From: Rhizobiales bacterium Y(2018)
GTDB lineage: Bacteria > Pseudomonadota > Alphaproteobacteria > Rhizobiales > Aestuariivirgaceae
Direction of reading: 5' to 3'
NCBI GenBank assembly: GCA_005502925.1
Contig: SCPD01000007.1
Span: 186,001 to 250,000 of the forward strand
DNA: 64,000 nucleotides
Shown: positions 43,060 through 51,663 of the stretch, piece after piece
How the letters are laid out: every line of letters starts with the position of its first letter
How positions within the stretch are numbered: position 1 is the stretch's first letter
Made by a program: the position numbers and the translations under genes
Notes under the pieces: generated by a model
Seen by the model: the letters and a program-made list of their open reading frames with translations, nothing else
Told to the model about the DNA's origin: nothing
Databases searched by the model: none

Positions 43060-45312
43060 ATGGGCCACATCACCAATATCTCCCGCCGCACTTTTCTGGT
43101 CGGATCGGCCGCGCTCACCGGCGGCGTCGCCTTCGGCACCTGGTCCTTTGCACAGGACGCGGTCACGGATGTTCCTAATCCGCTGTTGCCGGGCCTCGGC
43201 CCCAATGCGGCAAGCTTCAATGCCTGGGTCAAGATCAGTCCCGAAAAGATCACGCTCATCACGCCGCATGCCGATGTCGGTCAGGGCGTGGCGTCGTCGC
43301 AGGCGATCCTGATCGCCGAGGAAATGGATCTCGATCTCGGCCAGTTCGAAACCGAATTCGGTCCGCCGAGTGCTGCCTATTGGAATACCGGGCTCGCCAA
43401 TGAATTCGTGCCTTTCACCGAAACCGACCACAGCCCGGCGGCCGAAGCGGCGCGTGAAGGTGCCCGGAAATATCTGAAAGAGTCGGGCCTGCAGATCACC
43501 GGTGGCTCGAGCACCATTCCCGACAGCTATGAGAAGTTACGCCTGGCCGGAGCCGTCGCGCGCGAGACCTTGAAGGCAGCGGCCGCCAAACGCAGTGGTG
43601 CCGCGCTGGCGGATATCCGCACGCAGTCTGGCCATGTGATCCTCCCCGACGGCACGAAGATTCCCTATGGCCAGCTCGCCACCGAGGCGGCTCAGCTGCC
43701 GCCGGTCCAGAATGTGGCCCTGCGCGCGCCGTCGCAATGGCGGCTGATCGGCAAGCCGATGGAGCGCGTCGACATCAAGGCGAAGGCGACGGGTGCCCTG
43801 AAATTCGGCATCGATCAGACCGTCGACGGCATGGTCTTCGCATCGGTGAAGCTCAATCCGTATAAGGGCGGCGCCCTCACCGCCTTCGATGCCGGCACGG
43901 CCGAAGCCATGCCGGGCGTGAAGAAGGTGCTGCAGATCACCAATGGCATCGCCGTGATCGCCAGCAACAGCTGGTATGCGATGCAGGCGGTCGATGCGGT
44001 CGAATGCACCTGGGCCAAGGGCAATTATCCACCCGAGCAGGCCGAGCATTGGGCCGCGGTCGAAGCGTCCTTCAGCCCCGCCAAGGTCGACAAGGAGTGG
44101 CGCAATGAGGGCGACATCGCAGCGGCGCTGAAAGACGCAACTGTGATCGACGCCGAATACCGCGCCCCCTATGTCGCGCACCAGCCGCTCGAGCCGCTTA
44201 ACGCCATCGCCGTGGTCCGCGAAGATGCGGCCGAGATCTGGGTCGGGCATCAGATGCCGCGCATCGTCCAGTCGATGGTCGCGACCTTGACCGGGCTCAA
44301 GCCCGAGCAGGTCGTGTTCCACAATCAATGGTCGGGCGGCAGCTTCGGCCATCGTCTCGAATTCGAGAATGTCCGCACTGTGATCGAGATCGCCAAGGAG
44401 ATGCGCGGCACGCCGGTGAAAGTCGTGTTCTCGCGCGAGGAGGACTTCCTCCAGGATTTCCCGCGCCAGATCGCCATGGCGCGCAACCGTGGCGTGGTCA
44501 AGGACGGCAAGATCATCGCCGCCGACATGCATTTCGCAAGCGCATCGGCGGTCAGGTCGCAATTCGGCCGGCTCGGCATGCCGGCGCAGGGTCCCGACAC
44601 CCAGATCCCGGCCGGCATTTGGAATATGACCTATGCGATCCCGAATTACCGCGCGACGACCTATGCGGTGGAGGGTGTCTCCCCTACCTCGTCCTGGCGT
44701 TCGGTCGGCGCCTCGACCGGCGGCTTCTTCGCCGAATGTTTCATCGACGAGTTGATCCATGCCGCCGGCCTCGATCCACTCAAGGCGCGCATCGCCATGT
44801 CCACCATCGATGTCTACCGCAAGGTACTGGAAGCGGTGGGCGAGATGTCGGACTGGAAGGGTCCGCTCGGCAATGGCAAGGGCCGCGGCGTCGCCTTCAT
44901 GGAGGCCTTCGGCGTGCCCATTGCCGAAGTCGTCGAAGTATCGGCGACCGCCAAAGGCATCAAGATCGACAAGATCTGGATTGCCGCCGAGGTCGGCAAG
45001 GTGGTCGATCCGGTCAATTTCGAGAACCTGGTCCAGGGCGGAGTCGTCTGGGGGCTCGGCCATGCCATCAATTGCGAGCTGACCTATTCGCAAGGCGCGG
45101 CGCAGCAGACGAACTATACGAGCCATGAAGGCATGCGCATGTATCAGTGCCCGCCGATCGAGGTGCGCGGGCTCGAAAACGGCTCCGATATCCATGGCAT
45201 CGGGGAGCCGCCCACGGCCATCTCGCCGCCGGCGCTCGCCAACGCCATCTTCGCGGCGACCGGCAAGCGGCTGCGCGAAATGCCCTTCAACAAATTCATC
45301 GACTTCGTCTGA
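43060..45312 (+). CDS. iorB: Molybdopterin-binding large subunit, isoquinoline 1-oxidoreductase-like
   Basis: 750 residues with a Tat leader (SRRTFLVGSAALTGG), so the enzyme is probably exported folded with its [2Fe-2S] partner. Molybdopterin-contact motifs are ITPHADVGQGVASSQAILIAEEMD, GSFGHRLEFENV, EGVSPTSSWRSVGASTGGFFAECFIDEL and HGIGEPPTAISPPALANAIFAATG (with the catalytic Glu in this GEPP segment). These match the IorB branch of the xanthine-dehydrogenase family, in which a single-chain large subunit works with IorA and no FAD subunit. Followed by a cytochrome gene 11 bases later that can take the electrons. Confidence 0.88.
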   Translation: MGHITNISRRTFLVGSAALTGGVAFGTWSFAQDAVTDVPNPLLPGLGPNAASFNAWVKISPEKITLITPHADVGQGVASSQAILIAEEMDLDLGQFETEFGPPSAAYWNTGLANEFVPFTETDHSPAAEAAREGARKYLKESGLQITGGSSTIPDSYEKLRLAGAVARETLKAAAAKRSGAALADIRTQSGHVILPDGTKIPYGQLATEAAQLPPVQNVALRAPSQWRLIGKPMERVDIKAKATGALKFGIDQTVDGMVFASVKLNPYKGGALTAFDAGTAEAMPGVKKVLQITNGIAVIASNSWYAMQAVDAVECTWAKGNYPPEQAEHWAAVEASFSPAKVDKEWRNEGDIAAALKDATVIDAEYRAPYVAHQPLEPLNAIAVVREDAAEIWVGHQMPRIVQSMVATLTGLKPEQVVFHNQWSGGSFGHRLEFENVRTVIEIAKEMRGTPVKVVFSREEDFLQDFPRQIAMARNRGVVKDGKIIAADMHFASASAVRSQFGRLGMPAQGPDTQIPAGIWNMTYAIPNYRATTYAVEGVSPTSSWRSVGASTGGFFAECFIDELIHAAGLDPLKARIAMSTIDVYRKVLEAVGEMSDWKGPLGNGKGRGVAFMEAFGVPIAEVVEVSATAKGIKIDKIWIAAEVGKVVDPVNFENLVQGGVVWGLGHAINCELTYSQGAAQQTNYTSHEGMRMYQCPPIEVRGLENGSDIHGIGEPPTAISPPALANAIFAATGKRLREMPFNKFIDFV

Positions 45313-45323
45313 GGGAGAGGGCC

Positions 45324-45959
45324 ATGCGCAAAGCACTTCTGATCGCCCTGCTCCTGGCGCCTTCGGCCGCCATTCCCGTGGTGATGTCGCTCGCGGCGGA
45401 TGTCACGCCGACGAGTGAAATGCCGGCCGCTGGCAGTGTCGGCAAAACCGAAGGTCTCGCCGCCTGGAAGCGCGTCGAGGCTGTCTTGACCCATCCGCGC
45501 TGCGCCAATTGTCATGTCGGCCCCGATAATATTCCGATATGGACGGTCGCCGGCGAGAAGAAGTCCCGTCCGCATGGGATGAATATCCATGCCGGCGACA
45601 GCCGGATCGGGGCCGAGACCATCGCCTGCTCGACCTGTCACATGACCTCGACGGCCCCCAACAAGCTGGCCCACGCACCACCGCATGTCGGGTTCGACTG
45701 GCAGCTTGCGCCGGTCGATTTCGTGTGGGTCGGCAAGAGCGGTGTCGAGATCTGCACCCAGCTCAAGGATCCCAAGCGCAATGGCGGCCGCGACGCGGCG
45801 GGTCTCGTCGAGCATCTGCGCCATGATGCGGAAGTGAATGGCTTCATCCCCTGGGCGTGGAATCCCGGCGGTGGCCGCGAGATGCCGCCCGGCACCTTCG
45901 AGGATCACGTGAAGGATGTGGCGATGTGGGGCGCGGCCGGCCAGCCCTGCCCTGAATAA
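45324..45959 (+). CDS. Di-heme cytochrome c-type protein of the molybdoenzyme operon
   Basis: 211 residues from the ATG at 45324 (GAGGGAGAGG upstream), starting with a signal peptide (RKALLIALLLAPSAAIPVVMSLA). Two heme c sites are visible: C60-x-x-C63-H64 (RCANCHVG) and C102-x-x-C105-H106 (ACSTCHMT), and distal methionine candidates follow. It lies directly downstream of iorAB and is the likely electron acceptor passing electrons to the respiratory chain. It replaces the larger tri-heme cytochrome of many IorAB relatives (inference). It converges with the sugar ABC gene, with stops 2 bases apart. Confidence 0.82.
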   Translation: MRKALLIALLLAPSAAIPVVMSLAADVTPTSEMPAAGSVGKTEGLAAWKRVEAVLTHPRCANCHVGPDNIPIWTVAGEKKSRPHGMNIHAGDSRIGAETIACSTCHMTSTAPNKLAHAPPHVGFDWQLAPVDFVWVGKSGVEICTQLKDPKRNGGRDAAGLVEHLRHDAEVNGFIPWAWNPGGGREMPPGTFEDHVKDVAMWGAAGQPCPE

Positions 45960-45960
45960 C

Positions 45961-47796
45961 TTACTCCAACCTCCCGCGCGCCATCAGGCTCCACAGCTGA
46001 TCGGCGCTGAGCTGCTTGACCGCACCGTCATAGGCGACGCGGCCAAGGCTGAGCACCACGATACGATCGGCCAGCGCCCGCACCGTCGCGAGGTCATGCG
46101 TGACCAGAATGACACCGGTGCCCTGCGCCGCGATCGAACGGATCAGGTTCATGACTTGCGCCGTCTGCTTGACGCCAAGCGCCGCCGTCGGTTCATCGAG
46201 ACAGATCAGTTTCACATGTTCGCCAAGTGAACGGGCGATCGCGATCGACTGGCGCTGGCCACCGGAAAGCGAGCGCACCAGCACATCTTCGTCTCGGAGC
46301 GTCACACCCAGCGCCGCCAGCCGCTCGCGGCATTGCTCGGCCGCCTTGCGATCGTCGCGCACCGGAAGAAAGCCGAGCCAGCGTCGCGTCGCTTCGCGCC
46401 CGAGGATCATGTTGTGGGAGACGCTGAGATTGGGACACAGCGCCAGGTCCTGATAGACCGTCTCCAATCCGGCGGCGCGCGCATCCTGCGGGCTTCGGAA
46501 GGCCACGGGCTGGTCCTCGAGCGTCATCGTGCCGGCATCCGGCTGGAGCGCGCCCGAGATGATCTTCACCACCGTCGACTTGCCGGCGCCATTGTCACCG
46601 AGCAGGCAGACGATCTCACCCTTGTTGACGGTGAAACCCGCCTCTTCGAGCGCCGTCACGGCGCCGAAGGATTTGCGCGCCCCCGTGATCGAGAAGACGG
46701 GAGCGCCGTCATGCGCCACGCGCGCCGTCGCCGCCGGCACCAGGGCCACGCTTGGATCGGCCACGCTGAAGGACGCAGTCGCGGCGCGCGCCCGCTTGCG
46801 CCGCATGACGATCGCCAGTTGGTCGGCGGTGAGCGCCAGCAGCAGCATGAAGCCCACAGCGATCGACTGCCACCAGGATTGCAGGCCGACGAAAATCAGC
46901 CCGGCATTGAGGATGCCGATCGTGGCGACACCGATGGCGATGCCGAGCGGCCGTCCGGCGCCGCCCGAGAAGGCGACGCCGCCGAGGATGGCGGCGGTCA
47001 GCACATCGAGCTCGAAGCGCACGCCGATGGTCGGCGTGATGCTGCCGAGCCTTCCGGCGATCAGCACCGCGACGAGGCCGATCAGGAGCCCGTTGGCGGC
47101 ATAAAGGCCGACCACCGTCTTGCCGACCGGAATGCCGCACAGTTCCGCCGCGCGCGGATCACCGCCGATCGCATAGATGCGTAAGCCGGTCACCGTGCTG
47201 GTCAGGATGAAGGCGCCGATGATGAAGACGCAGAGCGCGATGAGCACGGTGAACTGGATGCCGAACAGCTTGCCACGCCCGAGCTCGAGCAGGCCCGGCG
47301 GAAAGCCATAGACGGCGGTACTGCTGACCACGAAGGCGAAGCCGCCGTAAAGCGCCAGCATCGCCAGCGTCACGATGAGCGGCGAGATGCTGAGCCTGCG
47401 CACGAGCAAACCGTTGAGCAGCCCGAGCAAAAAGCCGAGTCCCAGGCCGACGCCGACCGCGAGCACGGCACTTCCCGTCAGCACCGCCACCTTGGCGGTG
47501 ATGATGCCGATGAGTGCCACCATGCTGCCGATCGACAGATCGACATAACCGGCGATCAACAGCGCCGAGGTGCCGAGCACCGCGATGAGGATCGAGGTCG
47601 AATTGACGCCGATGACCACGAAATTATCGAGGCTGAAGAAAGCGGCGTTGAGCAGCGAGAAAAGGACGACCAGCCCCAGCGCGACCAGCGCCAGGCCGAT
47701 GCGCCCCGAAGCCTCGCCCGGCGCCTTGATGCCGAGGCGCAGGAAGGATCCTTCCTGCGCCTGAGGCCATGCCGTTCGGACATTATCCGTCGTCAT
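45961..47796 (-). CDS. Sugar-type ABC transporter: permease fused to ATP-binding protein
   Basis: 611 residues in one chain. Residues about 25-330 are a ribose/xylose-type permease (LLIAGYVDLSIGSMVALIGIITAK, GGVAFSGGAGRPLGIAIG). Residues about 365-611 form one ATP-binding domain: Walker A GDNGAGKSTVVKI, Q-loop VYQDLALCPNLSVSHN, signature LSGGQRQSIAIARSL, Walker B LICLDEPTAALG and VILVTHDLATV. Ribose-type importers normally use a separate double-ATPase (RbsA) and separate permease, so this fusion with a single ATPase is unusual; two chains would supply the needed pairs. It starts 4 bases after the binding-protein stop. Confidence 0.88.
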   Translation of the reverse strand: MTTDNVRTAWPQAQEGSFLRLGIKAPGEASGRIGLALVALGLVVLFSLLNAAFFSLDNFVVIGVNSTSILIAVLGTSALLIAGYVDLSIGSMVALIGIITAKVAVLTGSAVLAVGVGLGLGFLLGLLNGLLVRRLSISPLIVTLAMLALYGGFAFVVSSTAVYGFPPGLLELGRGKLFGIQFTVLIALCVFIIGAFILTSTVTGLRIYAIGGDPRAAELCGIPVGKTVVGLYAANGLLIGLVAVLIAGRLGSITPTIGVRFELDVLTAAILGGVAFSGGAGRPLGIAIGVATIGILNAGLIFVGLQSWWQSIAVGFMLLLALTADQLAIVMRRKRARAATASFSVADPSVALVPAATARVAHDGAPVFSITGARKSFGAVTALEEAGFTVNKGEIVCLLGDNGAGKSTVVKIISGALQPDAGTMTLEDQPVAFRSPQDARAAGLETVYQDLALCPNLSVSHNMILGREATRRWLGFLPVRDDRKAAEQCRERLAALGVTLRDEDVLVRSLSGGQRQSIAIARSLGEHVKLICLDEPTAALGVKQTAQVMNLIRSIAAQGTGVILVTHDLATVRALADRIVVLSLGRVAYDGAVKQLSADQLWSLMARGRLE

Positions 47797-47800
47797 AATG

Positions 47801-48940
47801 CTACTTGGCTTCCGACGACCACGGGAAGTTCACATACTGGTCGCGTGTGTCGTAGCAGATATTGCCATACATCTTGAGATAGAGGTCGCGCTTCTTGGGA
47901 TCGTTGTAGACGGATGCCGGATCGGCGACGTCGGCCTGATACTGCGCCAGGAAATCAGCGGTGAGCGCCACCGGCAGGATGTCCATCGCCTGCGGGATGC
48001 TTTTTCCTTCGATCCAGTCGGCGGCATGCTGGCCCATCGCATAAGCGAAGACCGGCGACGCGAGGCTGATGCTGGCCTTGTAGGGCCCGTCACCTTTCTT
48101 GATCGCCGCCACCGCTTCCGGCTCACCATCGATGCCGCCCAGGAACTGGTCGGGCCTGGCCTTGCCGGCGGCCTCCAACGCCGCGAGCGCGCCCAGCACC
48201 ACCGTATCGGCGCCCAGCACCACATCGACATCGGGATGCGCCTGCAGGATGGTGCTCATCGTCGCGAAGCCGCCTTCCTTGTTGACCGGTGACGGCGAGA
48301 TGTCGGCGACGATCTTCACATCCGGCAGGGTCCTCATCACATCGCGCATGGCGGCGAAGCGTGGCGCCAGGAACTCCATGCTGTCATGCGAGAGGATGAC
48401 GACATTCGCCTTGCCGCCGAGCTTGTCCTTGATATAGGCCGCCGCCGCTTCCGCCAGCACCTTGCCCGTTTCGTATTGTGGCGCATTGAGGAGCGAAGTG
48501 GCGGGCGGCGGCACGATGGTGCCGACATAGGCGCCCGACCAGATGAGCTCCTGCAGGCTGCGGCTCATCGAGGCCGGATCGACCGGTGCCGCCACGAGGC
48601 CGCCGATCTTCGAGGCGAGGAAGAGCTGCACCTGCTCTACCCCCTTGGCGGCGTCGTTGTTGGCGAGCGCGCGGCGATATTCGAGGCCGCGATCCTTGGC
48701 CGCCTTGGCGAGCCCCTGATCGACGCCTTGCATGAATTCGCGCTCATTGTCCTGGGCGAAGGCCAGCACCTTGGCGACGCCCGGCGGCGGGCTGCAGGCC
48801 GGCGCCGCGGGATCGAAAGGCTTGAAGACCGTCTGGGTGGTGATGCCCGGCGGGCCTTCCTGCGCCAATGCGAGCGGCAGGCCGAGCGCGAGCAAACTCG
48901 CCGCGCCAAGTGTTGTCAGAAGCACTTTCCTTCTCAGCAT
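47801..48940 (-). CDS. Sugar-type ABC transporter periplasmic binding protein
   Basis: 379 residues with signal peptide (RRKVLLTTLGAASLLALGLPLALAQ). The body has the periplasmic-binding/LacI fold: AFAQDNEREFMQGVDQGLAKAAKDRGLEYRRALANNDAAKGVEQVQLFLASKIGGLVAAPVDP near residues 65-125 and the hinge VVLGADTVVLGALAALEAAGK near 240. It captures a sugar or polyol for the fused permease-ATPase that starts 4 bases downstream. GGGAGG lies upstream of the ATG. A ROK regulator and an SGNH esterase flank it, suggesting a carbohydrate catabolic unit. Confidence 0.88.
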   Translation of the reverse strand: MLRRKVLLTTLGAASLLALGLPLALAQEGPPGITTQTVFKPFDPAAPACSPPPGVAKVLAFAQDNEREFMQGVDQGLAKAAKDRGLEYRRALANNDAAKGVEQVQLFLASKIGGLVAAPVDPASMSRSLQELIWSGAYVGTIVPPPATSLLNAPQYETGKVLAEAAAAYIKDKLGGKANVVILSHDSMEFLAPRFAAMRDVMRTLPDVKIVADISPSPVNKEGGFATMSTILQAHPDVDVVLGADTVVLGALAALEAAGKARPDQFLGGIDGEPEAVAAIKKGDGPYKASISLASPVFAYAMGQHAADWIEGKSIPQAMDILPVALTADFLAQYQADVADPASVYNDPKKRDLYLKMYGNICYDTRDQYVNFPWSSEAK

Positions 48941-48973
48941 GTTCTATCCTCCCATTTGCTTTCTTGGTGTCGC

Positions 48974-49624
48974 TCACGCCGCCAGCGCCTGGACCGCCTT
49001 GGCGATCTCGGTGCCGAGGACGCGATGCGCGTCGCTTTCGAAATGAATGCCGTCGACAGTGCTCGATTCGATGATTGCGCCGGCATCGAGGAAGGTCACA
49101 CCAGCGCGCTTGGCCGCCTCGCGGAACAATTTGCCCAGATGTTTGGATTTCTCGGCGCCCCCTAAGAACATCTGGCCGAACCAGTCGATCTCGAGCAAAG
49201 GCGGCGGCGCCACCACGAGCACCTTGGGTGCCGCTCCGCCATCGCCCGCCTCGCTGCGCTGGATGAGGCGAACCAGAACCTCAATGGAGTCGGCCACGTC
49301 ATTCGGCGTCAAAGAGAATCTGTGTTTGAGGTCGTTGGTGCCCAAGGCCAGTACGATGGCGTCGAGCGGCATATGGGTCTCGAGCAGCACCGGCAATGCC
49401 TTAATGCCGCTTTTATGCAGGCCCTCGATCGGGTCTTCATGCACGGTGGTGCGTCCGGGATGGCCCTCTTCGATGACGTCCCAGCCATTGCCGAGCGCCT
49501 TGCGCATTACGCCGGGCCAGCGCCGATCCGGGGCGAAGCGGTGCCGGCCGGTGCGCGCCAGCGTCGGGATGGCGCCATAGGTATTGGAGTCCCCGAAGCA
49601 CATCACGGTCTTGGCTTGCGTCAC
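48974..49624 (-). CDS. SGNH/GDSL hydrolase (arylesterase-like)
   Basis: 216 residues, no signal peptide. Block I is VMCFGDSNTYG with the nucleophile Ser, block III is GTNDLKHR and block V DGIHFESDAHRVLG supplies Asp and His. This is the cytosolic arylesterase/acyl-esterase branch of the SGNH family. It is likely to remove acyl groups from an imported sugar, given its place at the head of the ABC operon, 33 bases before the binding-protein gene. The promoter region shared with the ROK gene includes a palindrome (49690-49702). Confidence 0.85.
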   Translation of the reverse strand: MTQAKTVMCFGDSNTYGAIPTLARTGRHRFAPDRRWPGVMRKALGNGWDVIEEGHPGRTTVHEDPIEGLHKSGIKALPVLLETHMPLDAIVLALGTNDLKHRFSLTPNDVADSIEVLVRLIQRSEAGDGGAAPKVLVVAPPPLLEIDWFGQMFLGGAEKSKHLGKLFREAAKRAGVTFLDAGAIIESSTVDGIHFESDAHRVLGTEIAKAVQALAA

Positions 49625-49689
49625 GGCGCCCCTCCCATTCCCTGACGTGCTTATTGGACGCCATCGCCCCCGGGCTCGTCAACTAATTT

Positions 49690-49702
49690 CTTCCACTGGA
49701 AG
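49690..49702. promoter_or_regulatory. Palindrome CTTCCACTGGAAG, candidate ROK operator
   Basis: Perfect 6-bp arms around a central C, in the 123-base divergent region between the SGNH esterase (start 49624) and the ROK regulator (GTG 49748), flanked by A/T-rich sequence (AATTT and GTATTTAAA). Position and symmetry fit an operator for the adjacent ROK repressor. Assignment is inference. Confidence 0.4.
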
Positions 49703-49747
49703 TATTTAAAGATTGCCTCAGGCAGGCCGCGTTGCTAGTACCACTTC

Positions 49748-50962
49748 GTGACAGGCACCAGTTTCTTCAGCGTCGAGAAGATCGGCACCGGCCGCAGTGG
49801 CGGAACCACCCAGGCCGAGAGCCGCATCTACAATGAGCGCCTTGTCGTGGCTCTGGTGCGCCGCTACGGCCAACTGGCCAAGACCGACCTGACGCGGCTG
49901 ACGGGCCTCGCCCCCCAGACCATCACCACCATCGTGAACCGGACCGCCGAGACCGGCCTGCTGCGCCGCCTCGAGCCCCTGCGCGGCAAGCTCGGCCAGC
50001 CTTCCGTCCCCTATGCGCTCAATCCTGCCGCCGCCTTCGCTTTCGGCCTTAAGGTCGACCACCGCGGCGCCGATGTCGCCCTCATCAACTTCACCGGCGA
50101 AGTGATCGCCTTCGAACGCGGTGACCTCCCCCAGCCCGGTCCCAACGAGGTGATGGCCTTCGCCCAAGGTGTCATCGCCCGGATGCGGGAGACGCACGCC
50201 CTCGCGCCTGAACGTATTGCCGGCCTCGGCATCGCTTCACCGTTTCATCGCGGCAGCCTCGACGACGGCCTCCTGCCCGAGGCACGCCTCGAGGCCTGGC
50301 GCCGGATCGACATCCGCGCCGAACTCGACCGCCGCTTCGACTGGCCGGTCTTTCTCCACAATGACGGCACCATGGCCGTCGCCGCCGAATTGATGTTCGG
50401 CGCCGGCGCCCTGTCCGCCGATTTCCTCCATGCCTATATCGGCCACAATGTCGGCGGCGGGCTGGTGCTCGACCATCATCTGCATCCTGGCCGCAACAAG
50501 CTGGCGGGCGCCCTCGGCGACATCCTTGTCCCTGCCGCGGCCCAGGACAATGAAAGCGCCGTGCCCTTGTCACGTGTCGCCTCCTTGCGTGCCCTCGCCG
50601 GCCGGCTCAATGGTTCAGATGACGGGCGCATCTGGTCCTCGCCCGATGATTGGGGCGATCTCGGCTCCCCCTTGCAGGACTGGATCGAAGCCGCCTCCGA
50701 CGGCCTCGCTCACGCCGTGCTGAACGCCGTCGCCTTGCTCGACATCGACAATGTCGTCATCGACGGCGCCATGCCGAAGGAGGTGCGCAAGGAGATCGCC
50801 AAGGCGACCCGGCGCAAGCTCGCCCGTGGTCTCGCCCAGCGGCCACAGCCGTTTTCGGTGCTGGAAGGCGCTTTCGGCCATCTCGGCCCCGCCATCGGCG
50901 GCGCCAGCATCCCGTTGCTGGTGAAATACTCCAACGACCGGGATGTTCTCTTTAAGGATTGA
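49748..50962 (+). CDS. ROK-family transcriptional regulator
   Basis: 404 residues from a GTG start. The N-terminal winged helix (VVALVRRYGQLAKTDLTRLTGLAPQTITTIVNRTAETGLLRR) is of MarR type as in NagC/XylR. The ROK body follows (FGLKVDHRGADVALINFTGEVIAFERGD and the sugar-domain HNDGTMAVAAELMFGAGA...YIGHNVGGGLVLDHHLHPG). A zinc-type C-x-C-G-x-x-G-C motif is not obvious. It probably represses the SGNH-ABC operon that diverges from it until a sugar binds. Confidence 0.88.
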   Translation: MTGTSFFSVEKIGTGRSGGTTQAESRIYNERLVVALVRRYGQLAKTDLTRLTGLAPQTITTIVNRTAETGLLRRLEPLRGKLGQPSVPYALNPAAAFAFGLKVDHRGADVALINFTGEVIAFERGDLPQPGPNEVMAFAQGVIARMRETHALAPERIAGLGIASPFHRGSLDDGLLPEARLEAWRRIDIRAELDRRFDWPVFLHNDGTMAVAAELMFGAGALSADFLHAYIGHNVGGGLVLDHHLHPGRNKLAGALGDILVPAAAQDNESAVPLSRVASLRALAGRLNGSDDGRIWSSPDDWGDLGSPLQDWIEAASDGLAHAVLNAVALLDIDNVVIDGAMPKEVRKEIAKATRRKLARGLAQRPQPFSVLEGAFGHLGPAIGGASIPLLVKYSNDRDVLFKD

Positions 50963-50963
50963 A

Positions 50964-51008
50964 GCATCGGTCCGAAAAGTGTGACACGGTTTTCGGACAA
51001 ACCGATGC
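50964..51008. repeat. Intergenic palindrome R5, directly after the ROK stop codon
   Basis: Outer arms GCATCGG/CCGATGC and inner arms TCCGAAAA/TTTTCGGA, 45 bases, beginning one base after the stop at 50962. The same element type recurs at R6 (61224) after purL. A smaller GAGCG...CGCTC pairing follows to about 51046. It may act as an RNA hairpin at the mRNA end. Confidence 0.7.
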
Positions 51009-51054
51009 GCATAAGAGAGATAGAGCGCCGAGCGTTCTCGACGCTCGATAACAC

Positions 51055-51510
51055 CTAGTTGGTGATCGTGATCCGCGTGCCGCCCTTGCCATATTGCTGG
51101 ACGAGGCTGTAGAGCCGCGCCGCATTGCCGGGCGCCAGGCGGATGCAGCCATGCGACGCCGGGCGGCCCAGCGCGCGCACATAGCCGGTGCCGTGAATGG
51201 CATAGCCGCCTTTGAAGAAGATCGAATGCGGCATCGGCGAATTGTCGTATTTGCGCGAATAATGCATGCGCTTGAGCAGGAACGGCCGGTAGGAACCGCG
51301 TGGCGTCCAGTAGCCTGAACGCGCCGTCGAGACCCGCCAGGTCGCATAGGGCCAGCCATTGACTGAAACCGACATGGTCTGACTTGAGATATCGATCCGT
51401 ACAGAGACTTTGGCCTCGGCGCTGGAGACCATCACCAGGAGCCCCAGCAGCCCGGCGGCGGCAATCGAGGCGACCGACCGGATAAAACCGTTACGCATAC
51501 GCATGTTCAA
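51055..51510 (-). CDS. L,D-transpeptidase (YkuD family)
   Basis: 151 residues with signal peptide (RSVASIAAAGLLGLLVMVSSAEA). The YkuD catalytic motif is complete: His106 (AIHGTGYVRALG) followed by SHGCIRL with Ser119, His120, Gly121, nucleophile Cys122 and Arg124. It makes 3-3 crosslinks in peptidoglycan or ties lipoproteins to it in the periplasm. Small single-domain forms such as this are numerous in Rhizobiales, which rely on L,D-transpeptidases. It stands alone; upstream 153 bases carry only a small AACCTG/CAGGTT pairing at 51601-51615. Confidence 0.92.
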   Translation of the reverse strand: MNMRMRNGFIRSVASIAAAGLLGLLVMVSSAEAKVSVRIDISSQTMSVSVNGWPYATWRVSTARSGYWTPRGSYRPFLLKRMHYSRKYDNSPMPHSIFFKGGYAIHGTGYVRALGRPASHGCIRLAPGNAARLYSLVQQYGKGGTRITITN

Positions 51511-51663
51511 CCCCTAAAACACACACAGCCGGGATTAGGAAAGCATGAAGCACTTCGGCCCCGCAATGGGCCTATCCTTCACTTCGGCGTGATTATTCCT
51601 AACCTGTTTCAGGTTGGAACGCATTGAAATTGCCGAAATATGTTTAAAAAGATCGTGGGCGGA

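Noticed and set aside
43537-45336. Minus-strand open frame of 599 codons
   Set aside because: Antisense to iorB, which has all its molybdopterin motifs; no signal or domain in the shadow.
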